Part shown: positions 9,819 to 21,070 of the stretch, one piece after another
How positions within the stretch are numbered: the stretch's first letter is position 1
How the letters are laid out: each line of letters begins with the position of its first letter
Assembly: GCF_000226115.1 (NCBI RefSeq)
Contig: NC_016459.1
Coordinates: 930,001 to 994,000 of the forward strand
Origin: Thermothielavioides terrestris NRRL 8126
Taxonomy: Eukaryota > Ascomycota > Sordariomycetes > Sordariales > Chaetomiaceae
Reading direction: 5' to 3'
Length of the DNA: 64,000 nucleotides
Made by a program: the position numbers and the translations under genes
The notes under the pieces: generated by a model
Told to the model about the DNA's origin: nothing
What the model saw: only the letters and a program-made list of their open reading frames with translations
Databases searched by the model: none

Positions 9819-11899
9819 GGGCGGCAGGAGTGCAGCTTGGTGGACCGACGAGTGCAAGGAGGCCTAGCGACAATGGAAGGCAGCCGAGCTACGCTAGGTA
9901 GACAGGGAACCTAGTAACAACAACGATCGCGAGGAATGTACAGAGGCCCGGAGGGCCTTTTACAAGGTGGCTAAGAAAGCTAAACGACAGTACTAGATAG
10001 ACCAGCTTAACAATGCTTGAACGGACTCGGAACTCTATAGGGTGGTCGCCTAGCACAAGCAAGAATAAAATAGGAGGTCCCCCCAAATCAAGGTCGGAGA
10101 AGAAACTATCTACGATCCTACGTATAAAGCGCGGTATATCGTGGGGGCCCTCCTCAAACGCTTTAGCGTGGTAAACGACCTAGACGACGACCCCCTCGTT
10201 GGCTAATAGCTATACAAAGCGAAGTAGGAACTCCAGTGCCTAGGCAGCGTCTCGCCAGAGGAGGCCGCTATATTTACTATCGGGGTTAAAAGCACTTCCC
10301 CTAGTATCGACAAGACTAAAGTATACCTAATAAAGAGCTGCTATAGTATACCTAATAAAGAGCTGCTAAAGGGTATTTAGCAAGGTTATTATAGACCTCT
10401 TCAACAAATATATCATATTATAGTACTACCTAAAACCCTAGAGAATTATAGAGGTATCCTTTATACCGAAGCTAGGTAAAAGAGACTTCTTAATACCTAA
10501 AGCTTACTAGCTAATTGCCCCGATTTCCTACTTAAGTAAAGGCCTTGAATAGGTTATAGCCTAGCGAATGGCCCTCTATGCCCTTAAGGCTAGGATTCTC
10601 AGTCCCTAAGACATTAGTGCCGTCCTATAAAGGTCGGCGCCCAACCTAGCTATCTATTTAACGTACGATATTAAGTAGAAGCTTATAATAGGAGACGTTA
10701 CTACCTTAGCTACTCTCGATGTCGAAGGTACCTTTAATACCTTTCTACCTAGGTAGTTGCTAGCCTATATATATAAATAGAACTAGTCTCTTAGAGTAAT
10801 ATAGCTAGTTGAATCCTTCTTTAGCGAATAGAAAATTAAAGCCTAGATTAACAGGGAGTATATCGAGGAGCTTCTTATCCCCTATAGAACCCTCTAAGGC
10901 TCCCCCTAGTCTCTAATCCTATATATCCTCTACTTAGTGAAACTCCTCTAAGTCAAATCTACCCTCTAGTTTAGCTATGTCAACAATGTTGGCCTAGTAC
11001 ATTCCAATTGTAGGGGGGACCTACAACGGAATATATAGGATATAGGCAACGTAGTTAGAAAGGTCCTAGAGTAGAGGAACGAAAACAAGGTATAGTTTTC
11101 TAGAGATAAGACGGAGCTAATCCACTTTATAAGAAAATGGAACCACTAGAATCTACTAGTTATAGTTAATGACTGTCTGACAATATACCTAGCTATAGCT
11201 TTAGAGGCTAAAGACGGAGGTCCCTAGCTCTAAATAGTAGTATAGTAGCTTAGGGGATAATTCGATAGACGTTTAATCTTCAAAAGGTATATTTATAAGC
11301 GGTATATAAAGGCTAAGAAGTTACTGTACTACCCTTATAACCTTGTTGACACTTAGTATAAGCCTCCTGTTTATATATTATAAAAGGCTATTATAATAGT
11401 GGTTATCTCAATAGTGCTATATAGCGTGGAGTACTAGTATAGCGAATATACTAAGCTTATATATAGTAGGGTCTATAGTAGAAAGGAGAGAACCTCCGTT
11501 TATATAAAATACTATATAGAGGCAATTCAAAGGGTTATCAATATAGCTATAAGAGCTCCCCTCCTAGTATAGTGTACTATACTAAATAAAGTCCTTTACT
11601 ATGGGAACTTTTCTCTTCTTTCTGCTTGCTTGTATCCTTGCCGCAACGCCGACAAACCCTTCAAAACCACCACCGTTCGAAAGCTCTCGTCGAGCCCTAT
11701 CCAGCTGTACCGACCACCATTGCGCGCAGTCCATTGCGTAGGTGTAGGAGGTGGTAGAAAACAGGGCAATCTAGCATCGGCTGACTAGCGGTTAGACTTT
11801 TTGCCTTCACGTGACCCACCCGCCCTACTAGGCTAGCACAGGCCCTAATACCTACTGATGGCTAGCAACGTCGGCTATAGCCGCTAGGCGATAGGCGCC

Positions 11900-13443
11900 A
11901 ATAACCCTGCCCCTACAACGCCCAAAGAAGGAAGGCTAGCCTAGGCTGGCCCCCCCCTGGCTATATAGGCCTAGCCAAAGACCTACTGGGCCTAGAAGGA
12001 AGTTTAAAGCCTTTGGAGTAGCTTGCTAGCCCTAGTGCTAGCTAAAGCTAAGGCCTAGGCCCAGGGTATTATAAGCAAGCTAAAGGAGGCCTACTAGGCT
12101 AGCGGTTAGGCCAGAGGCCCTACCTTGGGGCTTGCGAGCCTATCTAAGCAAGGCCTATAGAAGCTTATAGCCAAAGAGGTTAAAAAGGCTATTGTAGAAT
12201 CTAACCAACAGAAGCCGTAGGCCCAAACCTACTCTAATATAGCCGTGGGGGCCTCTTTAGGGGACCCTATTGCCCCCTAGAAGGTAGTCCTACCTAGGGC
12301 TACTAGAGAGCTTATAATACGTAGGGCTAGTATACTAGCCGAACTAGCTAAGAGAACCTTGGCTTAGGTGATCTAAGCCGTTAACCAAGCTTTAGAAAGG
12401 CCTAACAGGGCTATAGTAGCCTAGAAGCTCCCTAGCGGAGATATTATTCTAATCTTTAAAGACCTAGCTACTAAGGAATAGTATTTGGCTAACCGGGAAA
12501 AGTAGGTCCTAAAGGCCTTTGGCCTACTAGCCTACGAGGCTACAAGGACCTTTATAATCCTAGTTAAAGGGGTGTACTATAAGGACCTAGAAGGGGTCTC
12601 GGAGGCTACTTTCTAACGGGAGATTAACTTCTAGAGCATCGACAAGGTTAAATTTAGGCTCTTAGTGGCTAAGGGCTATACTAGGGCTATAATCCTTGTT
12701 GCCTTAGCTGACTAAGCCGAGGCTACGAAGGCCTATAAAGAAGGCCTGCTCCAGAGGGCCTAGCTGTTCGACTATAAGCTATATTGGCCAACCTTGAACC
12801 CTACCCAGTGCTTTAAGTACTGGAAGTAGGGGTATATCCAACGCTATTGCTGTAAGGAGGCCCTATGCCCTAGCTATAGAACTAAGGCCTATAGCTAGGA
12901 AGGTAGGTAGGCTAAGACGGACTGCTCTACTTACAAAGGCCTTTGACTACCCTACTGCCTAGCCTGTAGAGGAAAGCACTCTGCCTAGGATAGGGGCTAC
13001 CTAGCCCAGGCCTAGGCTAAGGCTAAGGCCCAAGAGGCCTACGCCTACCGGCCCTGGACCTTTGCCCAAGCCCTAGCCGCTAGGCCTAGTCACTAGCCTT
13101 GAGATAATAGTCGAATCTTTGCCCTCGACCTAGTTAAACCCAATAGCCCTAGCCTAGCCCGGCCATTAAAACGGCCCTGTAGTAGGCCTAGCGGTATAGC
13201 AGTTGCAACCTAGGAAGTAGCTTAGGATCTAATGTAGCGCTAGCTCGACTACAACTTTGTAAGTTCGATTCCTACCTAGGGCTTCGCTTTTTAGGCTAGC
13301 TAGCCTAGCCAACCACCTAGCTAACCACCTAGCCAACCACCTAGCTAACCACCTAGCCAACTACCTAGCTAACCACCTAGCTAACTACCTGGCCAACTAG
13401 AGGCCTAGAGCCTAACCTAGCTAGCCACCCTCGACTACCCAAT
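11900..13443 (+). pseudogene. LINE B ORF1 (gag-like nucleic-acid-binding protein)
   Basis: Degenerate frame with many TAG codons at former Gln or Trp. A zinc-knuckle cluster is readable at about 12810-12970 (CFKYWKxGYIQRYC, then CC..ALCPSY and C.ACRGKHS); the Tyr residues replace Cys or His, as expected from RIP. The C-terminal part has a run of about nine PPSQ-type repeats (13312-13400). ORF1 proteins of Tad1-clade LINEs bind the element RNA. The start is not certain. Confidence 0.6.
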
Positions 13444-16400
13444 AGCGCTATAACTATATGGATCTTGTTGTAGAACACCTAGGGCAGCAAAGAGGCGGTT
13501 AAGGCCTTGCTTGAAGAGTCTAATTTCGATATCCTAGCTATCTAAGAACCGTAGATTAACCTATTTACTAAGTCGACCTACTGCCTTCGAAGCTCCTAAT
13601 ACTACTTGGTCTATAAACCTAAGGCCTAGGCAGCCCTGTACGTTACTAAGCGCTATAGGGTTAGCTAGTGGGACTATAGTATAGAGGATCTTTGGTGCTA
13701 GGTCCGGCTAGAGCAGGGCCTTAAAGTCTAGTCGGTTTACAACCCTCTAGATTCTAAGGAGATGCTAAGCAGGCTCCTATAGCTGCCTGCCCCTACAGTG
13801 CCTATGGTCCTAGTGGGGGACTTCAACCTCTACTACCCCTGCTAGGACTAGTATAGCCGGCTAGATCAAAGGGCTAACGAGCTGCTTGATCTAACTATCC
13901 AGTAGGATCTTGAACTCTGTACGCCTTATAGGGCTATTACTTAGGCCCCCTAGGGCTATTGGCTAGCTTGGCCATCGACTATTGACTATATTTAGTCCTC
14001 TATAGGCCTATAAGGCACCTACTATAGCCTAGACACTAGGGGGTGGTCCAACTACTACCCCTAAGCCCTCGAAGCCCTAGTATCTAGGCCTAGAGGGTGC
14101 TAGGATGGCTGTCTAGCGGGGTAGGCCTAGGGTATAATGCGGAAGGACGAGGTCGAAGCTAAAGCGAAGACCTTGCCTATTACAATGGGGCTTACCTTAG
14201 GTAAGCTTGCTAAGCAGGCTATAATGGCCCAGGGCCTACAAAAGGCCTTTGATAGGTTAATAGCCGAGCTATAGGCTATTGTAAGCCGTACTACCCCCTA
14301 GAAACGGCCCTACTAAGGCCTCTAAGCCCTATAGTAGTCCCTAGAGATCTAAGATCTTTGAAAATAGGCTAGGCAGGCTAAGAGGGCCTATAAGGCAGTC
14401 TCTACCCCTAAGCACTGGACAAGCTATAACAGGGCTACTAAGGCACTATCGAGGGTTATTAAAGCCTCTAAAATAGCCAACTAGAGGGCTACTCTCTAGG
14501 AGGCTAATGACAACCAGGCTCTGCTATAGAGGCTAGAAAAGTGGGCCTAGCTCAAGAGCTATACCCCTATCGACCCCCCCAAGCTCCTAGCCCTCTAAGT
14601 GGCCTAGGGGGCCCCTAGCCTAACTACCTTCGAGGCTAAGGCCTAGGCTCTTATAGACCGGTTTTTCCCGAACCCACCTATCGACCTCTCTAATATCTAA
14701 GACCCTAGCCTTGCCTAGGACTAGCCTAGCTAGCTCGCTATCGAATAGAGGGTAACACCCAAAGACATTAGCCGAGCCCTATAAGGCACTGCCCTATAGA
14801 AAGCCCTAGGAGAAGACCTTCTACCTACTAGCCTACTTAAGGCCTATAGCTAACTACTGGCCTAGATCTTAGCTATATTAGCTACTAGGTACCTATAGGT
14901 AGGGTAGTTCCCCCTACGCTTCAAAGTAGCTAAAACGATAGTACTGTAGAAGCTTAGTAAGCCTTTAGCAGTATACTAGACCCCTACTAGCTATAGGCCT
15001 ATCGCTCTATTGCCTACTATTAATAAAGTTATAGAGGCAGTAGTAGCGAAGAGGGTTATAGAAGCTACTAAAGCCAATGGCCTATTCTCTAAAGAACAAA
15101 TGGGCAATAGAGCCTATAGGTCTATAGAGCTAGCGATATAGCTAGTAGTAGCCTAGGTCTAAGAGGCCTAGAGGCAATGGGCAGCGGCCTCGCTCCTACA
15201 GCTTAATATCTTTAGGGCCTTCGATATAGTCAACTATCCTAGGCTCCTAGCTACCCTTCGAGACCTTGGTTACCTAAGGTAGCTAGTTTTATAGACCAAG
15301 GCTTGACTAGCTAGCCAATTAGCTATCCTCTGTTTTAATAGGAGAGCTATAGAGCCTATCCTAGTGGTGGCAGGGGTCCTCTAAAGCTCTCCTCTATTCC
15401 TAGTGCTATTCCTACTCTATATTAGCACCCTATATAGGGTACTAAAAGAGAAGCACCTACACTTAGGCCTAGTGGGGTTCGCCAACGATACTAACCTACT
15501 AGCCTTTAATAGAACCTTAGAAGCCAACGTTTAGCAGTTGGAAAAAGCCTAGGATATATGCCTATAGTAGGCTAAAACCTAGGGTATAGCCTTCGTAGCT
15601 AAAAAAAGCGAACTAGGGCACTTTAACAAAGGCTAGTAGCAATAGGCTGTCCCAGTGCACTTAGCTCTACTATAGGGGGGGGGAACTAGGCCTATATAGC
15701 CTACCTAGTCGGCTAAGTTCCTAGGAGCTTAGCTAGACTAGAGGCTACAGTAGGGGGCCTACAGGATAGCTATAGAGGGCAAGCTATAGACCTAGGAGTA
15801 CACTCTAACTAGGATAATTGCAAAGACTTAGGGCCCTAGCCTAGCCTAGGCTAGGGAAATCTATACTAAGTGTATACGTAGTGCTATAGCCTACGGTACC
15901 TCCACTGCCTATACTCCTACCCCCCCCTAGGGCCAGCCCTAGGGCATTGCTAGGAGCCTAGCCAAGGCCTAGAACCGCAGCCTCCAGGTGGTCACTAAGG
16001 CCTACCAGGCTACGCCCATCTATACCCTCGAGACCGAAGCCTAGGTTCCCCCTCTAGACCTATACCTTAACAAAAGGCTAGTAGACTTTAAGAGGTAGAT
16101 TCGACGACCGGTCCTCCTAAAGGGCCAAAGGCCTATCGACATTATAAACAGGGCTTGCCTTAGGCTCTATAAGAGATTTAGAAAGCCTAGAGGCCAAAGA
16201 GGGCCCTAGAGGGTACAAGGGCCGCTAGAGCCTACGACGGTAGAAAGGCAAGCACTAGCAACGCTATAGTGGGCTAGCTGTAGGCCTACTAGGCAGGCGC
16301 TTAGAGAGGCTTAGGAGGAGCGGTAGAAGCAAAGGGTTTAGGTATAGGGTAGGAAGCCTAGGAGGCCGGCTAACTAGGACCCCTTTAACTTCCTCTTTAC

Positions 16401-16850
16401 TAATAGGGCCTTAGCCTAGTATCAAGGCCTAACCAAGGCCTAGAGCTCTCTGCTAACCTAGGCCAAGGTGGGGGCTATAGGCCTTCGGGGCTTCCTTTTT
16501 AAGGCCTAGGTCCTAGACGTCAATACCCCCCTCTACGCTTATAGTGAAGGTGTGGAAACGGTAGAGCACTTGGTGGTCTGGTGCAGGTACCCGCCGAGGC
16601 CCAGACCCTGGGCGCCCTAGGCTATATGGACTCGCCTAGACCTCTACTATGTACTGCGTGGTGGAGGGGCCTAGGCTCGCAGGCTTGCAAGGGGGGTGGT
16701 TAACTAGCTCCTACAGTCAAGCCAGCTTCCAGAGTATAGGCTAGCTACAAGGCTAGACCTTGCCTAGGAGCCTAGCCTAGGCTAGCCCTAGGCCACTGGG
16801 CCTACTTGGCCTGGCCACTCTTTTTTCCCTTTTCTTTGTAGTATTGGGAC
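13444..16850 (+). pseudogene. LINE B ORF2 (endonuclease-reverse transcriptase)
   Basis: The endonuclease portion shows ESNFDILAIQEP, LVGDFNLYYP and STIDYI, the core motifs of APE-type endonucleases. The RT portion shows SYRPIALLPTINKVIEAVVAKR and FANDTNLLAF, where the catalytic FADD has become FAND. The C-terminus contains ETVEHLVVWC, the H..C motif of Tad1/I-clade elements. Dozens of in-frame TAG/TAA codons make it non-functional. This kind of ORF2 nicks target DNA and primes reverse transcription on it. Confidence 0.8.
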
Positions 16851-18332
16851 TTAGACTCGTTCGTTCGTTTTGTTTTTCCTTGATTCTAAAGGTCGGATAC
16901 AGGTTTTTTATCCGGCCCTCGGAGCACGGTTTTCCTGTATATAAGCGGTAGAAGGACTGGCGAGCCCTGGCCAAGGGCATATCGGAGTAGGAAATAATAA
17001 TAAAAAAGTCCTTTACTAAGATATAAGTATACTAATGGTAGAAGTAGCCCTAGAGAAGGCTCGACTCTACTTCGCTTTCCGCCTTTATATAGTAGATAGG
17101 GACTATCACCTAGTCAAGAGGATAGAGATCCTAGCCTAATAGCAGGGGCGTAGGGCGGGTATAATATACCGCCTATATATCTAGCTATAGTATACTAGGT
17201 TGGAATTCTCCCTTTTCAATAGGCCTATTATCCCTTTAATATACTTTACCCCTAGCTATAGGGAGGACCCTATAGAGGAGCTTGACAAAGAGAAGGCTAC
17301 CTAGTAGTTCGACGCCTAGTAGTAGGAGCTACAACTAGACGATATTGTAGCCTTCTTAAATAGCTTACTAGAAAAAGACAACAATATATAAAAACTAGGG
17401 TATAGCTTTATGATTTATAAGGTAGGCAATACAAAGGAGCTAGTCGACCCTAGCTACGCCTTCCTCGACCTATATATAGTTTTATTTAATGTAGAGGCCC
17501 TTAGAGCGAGGAGGGCCCTTAAGGCGGCCTAGTAAATAGCTATACCTAGGGAGTAGATCTAGGTCTGCCTCAACAATATAGAGATGATCTAGTACTTATA
17601 TAGCATAGCTTGGAAGATTTTATAAGCCTACTTTTTAGCCTTCTATAAGGCTATAGAGTCCTATAAATGTAAGGTCTAGGCTAAGTAGAGCCTAGGGCAT
17701 ATAGATATTCTAGGAAATTAAATAGTAAATCGACTTACTAAGGTAGGGGTCTTATTGGATAAGGACCTAGAGAGCTAACCTATACTCTCTAAGGTTAAGA
17801 TAGACCTATATAAGCGCTTAAAGAGTTTTAAGGCTAAGCAATAGAGCGATCTATAGCAGGGCCTATCTTAGCACTATAGATCTTAGGAGCTAGAGTATAA
17901 CGTTAAGTGCCTACCTAAGCTAGAATATCTTTCCTAGAGGATACTATACCACTTCCTAGCAATATAGATAGGGCATAGAGCCTTTATAGTATACTATTAC
18001 TACTATAACTATATTAATTATAAACTAATCTATAGATATTATAATATATATAAGAGGCTAGAATACCTAGTATTCTATTGACGTATACTAATACGTTTTT
18101 TAGAATAGCTATAGCTTAATAAGTAGGGCAATTAGAGGAGCCTATAGAAATAGCTAAGAAGAGGCTATATCTATAGAACCTAATCTATAAGCTAAAGCCC
18201 TTTTAGGAGTTTATAACAAAGATAGGCTTCTACTAACTTACTTACAATACGTTTATAAATTCTAAATTATAACTTAGTTCTTAGCTAGGGCTTCGATTTT
18301 TATAGCTAACGCCTAAATACGCTAGTAGCGCC

Positions 18333-18582
18333 TATGTTACACGCGGATGGTCCTTGGTGACTATCCAGCGGTAAACGTGTGAGGGTAAGAAAGATCAATG
18401 CCTCTCAGTCTCGTCAATTGATGAGGCAGCACTCCTGAACACTAGTATATGTCACAAAAGTATGTTGATGCAGTCTGGTCTCTACAAAAGGGTTGCGGGC
18501 GAGGTTCCCTTTTTAAGGGGAACACTCGTCACCCCTGACTGCGGTGCGGTTATAAGTGCCCTTGCCACAGTTGCGTGTGACA
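18333..18582. mobile_element. Solo LTR 1 (250 bp)
   Basis: Begins TGTTACACGC and ends GCGTGTGACA, a TG..CA inverted pair, and is flanked on both sides by the 5-bp duplication GCCTA (18328-18332 and 18583-18587). It is GC-richer than the mutated LINE around it and keeps many CA/TG dinucleotides, so it appears to have arrived after RIP of the LINE or escaped it. Its parental family is not present in full in this window. Confidence 0.82.
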
Positions 18583-18617
18583 GCCTAGGCCTTACTATTG
18601 CTATACTATATAGATCC

Positions 18618-19410
18618 CCTAAATTCCCTTAGAAGTGCCTATTTACTAGGGCTCGTACCCCTAGTAGGGTAGGCAGGTTCTGTTACACACAGTTGTGGGT
18701 CACCTGTGGCCACCTGTGGCCAACTGCGCAAGTGTGGGCCCACTGGACCCACTGGGCCCCACAACAGCACTAGGCTCCGCAACAGTGCATAGGCTACCTT
18801 ACGCATAGGCCACTACACTCCTATAATTAAGTAGGCACTTGCTCGCATCTTACACTCTTGCAATATATCCATTTGCACTCCTCTAAAGCTCCTGCTTAGT
18901 TTGAGTGCTCCGCTGCCTCGGCTAACGAGGCTGGGTAGCCCCCACTTTGTTTGTGTAATAGGTTCCTACCTAGGTATAGGACTATAGTAGTCTTCTAAGC
19001 TAGTGTTGACGTATTGCCCTAGGGGGGAGGCATACTAGGGAAGATAGGCATTAGGCTTATACTAGACTAGTGGCCTAGGGCTAGCTAATGAAGAACAATA
19101 TAGAGATAGAGTATAGAGCATGAAGTAAGTAGTAGCGCTATAGTAATAGCAATAGGGCCTTATAGATCCTCTAGATTCCCTTAGAAGTGCCTACTCGCCA
19201 AGGTCCCCTACCCCTCGCGGGGTAGGCAGGTTCCTACCTAAGTATAGGACTATAGTTATAACCTAGACCGGTATAGGCGTATTAGTCTAGAGGGGAAAAT
19301 GTGCTAGAGAAGTTAGGCTATAGGCTTATACTAGTCTAGCGGCCTAGGGCTAGCCAACGAAGAAGAAGATAGAGATAGTATACAAGGTATAGAGTAGTAG
19401 AGCGTACTTT
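18618..19410 (+). repeat. Tandem duplication, about 257-bp unit, in the 3' region of LINE A
   Basis: Two diverged copies start at tagatcccctaaattccc (18622) and tagatcctctagattccc (19164). They share the ggcaggttcctacct block and the agcggcctagggctagc block. The first copy is interrupted by solo LTR 2. The unit length is estimated by subtracting the LTR and one duplication. Function unknown; such repeats are common in LINE 3' UTRs. Confidence 0.65.
18681..18960. mobile_element. Solo LTR 2 (280 bp)
   Basis: Begins TGTTACACAC and ends TTGTGTAATA (terminal CA mutated to TA). The 5-bp duplication GGTTC lies at 18676-18680 and 18961-18965. A paralogous copy of the flanking sequence at about 19220 carries a single GGTTC (ggcaggttcctacc), which is an empty site and confirms the insertion. 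The termini resemble solo LTR 1 but the bodies differ. Confidence 0.85.
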
Positions 19411-19855
19411 CGCTCCTTATTAACATTTCCTATATATATAGTTTTGGCTTTAGCGTCTAGGTTTTCAAGGTCTCTATATATTAGTTTCTCTTATTTCCTT
19501 CTTTTCTTTTCCTTTTCTTTCCTTTCTTAAAGCTACTATAGCTACGTTAATAGCTTAGTATACCGAATTACTAGCTACAATATAGGCCTAGGAGGGCGTA
19601 TACCGAGGATACTTACAGTGTTTAGGATAGGCGAAAGCTATAATACCGAAGGCCTATATACCCTCCTAAATAGAGGAGAGGGGAGTGGCTAGCAAGGCGG
19701 CAACTATACCGCCGAGGTGCCCTATAGGCTCGAGTTGCTATATAGATAGTGCGGAAGAGGACTAAGCTTTTTTATATATATCCAGCTTAGCGCGTCTATA
19801 TATACTATAGGTATATCGCGGGGCCACTGCGTGGACCCACATAGGACGTTAAGCG

Positions 19856-19857
19856 CC

Positions 19858-19898
<41 letters not shown>
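19856..19898 (+). repeat. (AAC)n tail of LINE A
   Basis: About 14 AAC units followed by the right target duplication. It acts as the 3' tail used in target-primed reverse transcription. Confidence 0.8.
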
Positions 19899-19899
<1 letters not shown>

Positions 19900-20156
19900 C
19901 CCCCTCCGCCTCCCCCATCTGCGTCAATGGCATGGGTGACGTAGACGCAGGCAATTACCTCGGACGTCGTCTAGACCATCACTGTCGTTGAGACCGCCTC
20001 GCCGACTTGTGCCGCCCCGACGACCACCAGTTCGTCCGCTCTGTGCAAACACTGCACCAAGACCAAACACTCTACGCTTTCGAGCTAGCCAAGGCAGGCC
20101 GGCACGACCGCCACCAGTCTCCCCAACAATGCTACCGTTACGCGGCGCGACTTAAG
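19899..20156 (+). pseudogene. phiA/But2-like gene, 3' part
   Basis: Directly after the LINE and its duplicated 16-mer, the Pro linker continues (PPPSASMAWVT) into a Thr/Ser/Cys-rich segment (VVETASPTCAAPTTTSSSALCKHC), as expected for the C-terminal stalk of a secreted wall protein. Three in-frame TAG codons occur within 200 nt of the LINE edge, the first two following ACG or GTC where Gln would fit. This suggests RIP spread out of the repeat. A GTATGT at 20157 could be a donor of a further intron (to about 20278, containing a T24 run). Confidence 0.6.
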
Positions 20157-20212
20157 GTATGTATAATTTAGGTCACTCACTACCAGTGAAGCCTGAAGAA
20201 AGCTTCTCTCTC

Positions 20213-20244
<32 letters not shown>

Positions 20245-20278
20245 TAGTTTGTTTGTTTTTCTCACACAAGCCCCCCTA

Positions 20279-21070
20279 GCACCAACCCCCTGCACTGGCA
20301 CCCGTTCTCGCGCCGCAATCTGGAGGAGGACTGGAAAGCCGTCAAGGCGGCCACCGACGACCGCAGGGAGGGCAACAGGGACAACGGCAACAACAAGTGG
20401 GTGCAGGTAAACGCGATCCGCTTCTTCCCCATCGACAGCACCAGCGTGGGGCTGAGGGTGGGTACGTCAATCTTCTACGGCTGCACCATCTTCGTGGCCA
20501 CCGGCACGCGAGGCCTCTACTTTGGCCATCTGGCCCAGGTGGCCGGCAACGGCTGCATACATACCGCTGCAGCCGGCCGAGGACACGGAGGAAATGCTCG
20601 TCGCTCAGATCGGGGCAAACAGGGACGTCGACCAGCACAAGTGGGCCGTCCTCTCGCCGGCCGGGGATGACTGCAAGCACCGCTAGGCGTTCATCATGGG
20701 CTCCGTCGAGGACCGCACAAGAGACCAGAGCCCGTCTGTGCTCAAGGATTTCTTCATGGAAAGGGGCGACCTGACGCCGAACATGCCCCCGGCCAACGTG
20801 TTTTACACCTTCTACTACCCGGGCCAGTCAAGCGGAGTGGCTGACCCTGGCGGCCCTCGGGGCAAAGCTCTGGTGACGGTGGATGACGGCGGGAAGACGG
20901 CCGATCAGAGGCAGATACTGGTGCTGAGGCTGTACCTGGCCAATGACGACCCGAGGCTGGAGCTGAGGTTTACGGTGGATGACGGAATGCCGCTGAGCGA
21001 GGGCGGCGTGACGGTGCCAGAATCGGATAAGACCACGGACGGCAACAAGGTGTACCCGCCGAAAGAATAG
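20279..21070 (+). pseudogene. Decayed gene of an uncharacterised fungal secreted-protein family
   Basis: The first part reads LEEDWKAVKAATDD..VQVNAIRFFPID, then GCTIFVATGTRGLYFGHLAQ. The frame then shifts near 20566, continues as PAEDTEEMLVAQIGANRDVDQHKW.VL, meets a TAG at about 20684 where Gln would fit, and goes on to 21070 (YPPKE). The core 'GCT-hydrophobic-x5-RG-x-Y-x-GH' resembles an uncharacterised family widespread in ascomycetes; I know no function for it. One frameshift and one TAG within 800 nt of the LINE edge point to decay. It may be a separate gene or may have been joined to the preceding fragment by the intron at 20157-20278. Confidence 0.5.

Larger units (their letters stand above)
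11602..17007 (+). mobile_element. LINE B, near full-length Tad1-type element nested in LINE A
   Basis: Both ends are flanked by gtcctttacta (11591-11601 and 17008-17018). The 3' end is an AAT/A-rich tail (gaaataataataaaaaa). The order is 5' UTR, ORF1 with a zinc-knuckle domain, ORF2 with APE endonuclease, reverse transcriptase and a C-terminal Cys/His motif. Removing the element plus one duplication restores the LINE A reading frame exactly, which proves the nesting order. The coding frames are full of RIP-type stops. Confidence 0.88.
9819..19898 (+). mobile_element. LINE A, Tad1-type non-LTR retrotransposon, 5'-truncated, RIP-mutated, host to further insertions
   Basis: The element starts inside the endonuclease-RT linker (WWTDECKEA) and then shows a degenerate reverse transcriptase in which IPKLGKRDFLIPKAY, LYALKARILSP and ATLDVEGTFNT are readable. 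It is interrupted by LINE B at 11602-17007. The frame resumes after one copy of the duplication with the region corresponding to VWRTTPN..RF..RL..VDR of Tad1 elements, then an RNase H-like domain (LGHMDILGN near 17.7 kb) and a C-terminal part to about 18.25 kb. The 3' untranslated part holds two solo LTRs, a 257-bp tandem duplication and a terminal (AAC)n tail. It is flanked by a 16-bp target duplication in the phiA-like gene. All stops are of TAG/TAA type, consistent with RIP. Non-functional. Confidence 0.85.

Noticed and set aside
13205..13290. tRNA-like stretch with a B-box (gttcgattcctac) and a T5 terminator
   Set aside because: Acceptor and anticodon stems do not fold, and the same bases are coding in LINE B ORF1 (QLDYNFVSSIPTQGFAF, with CAG read as TAG), continuing into the PPSQ repeats.
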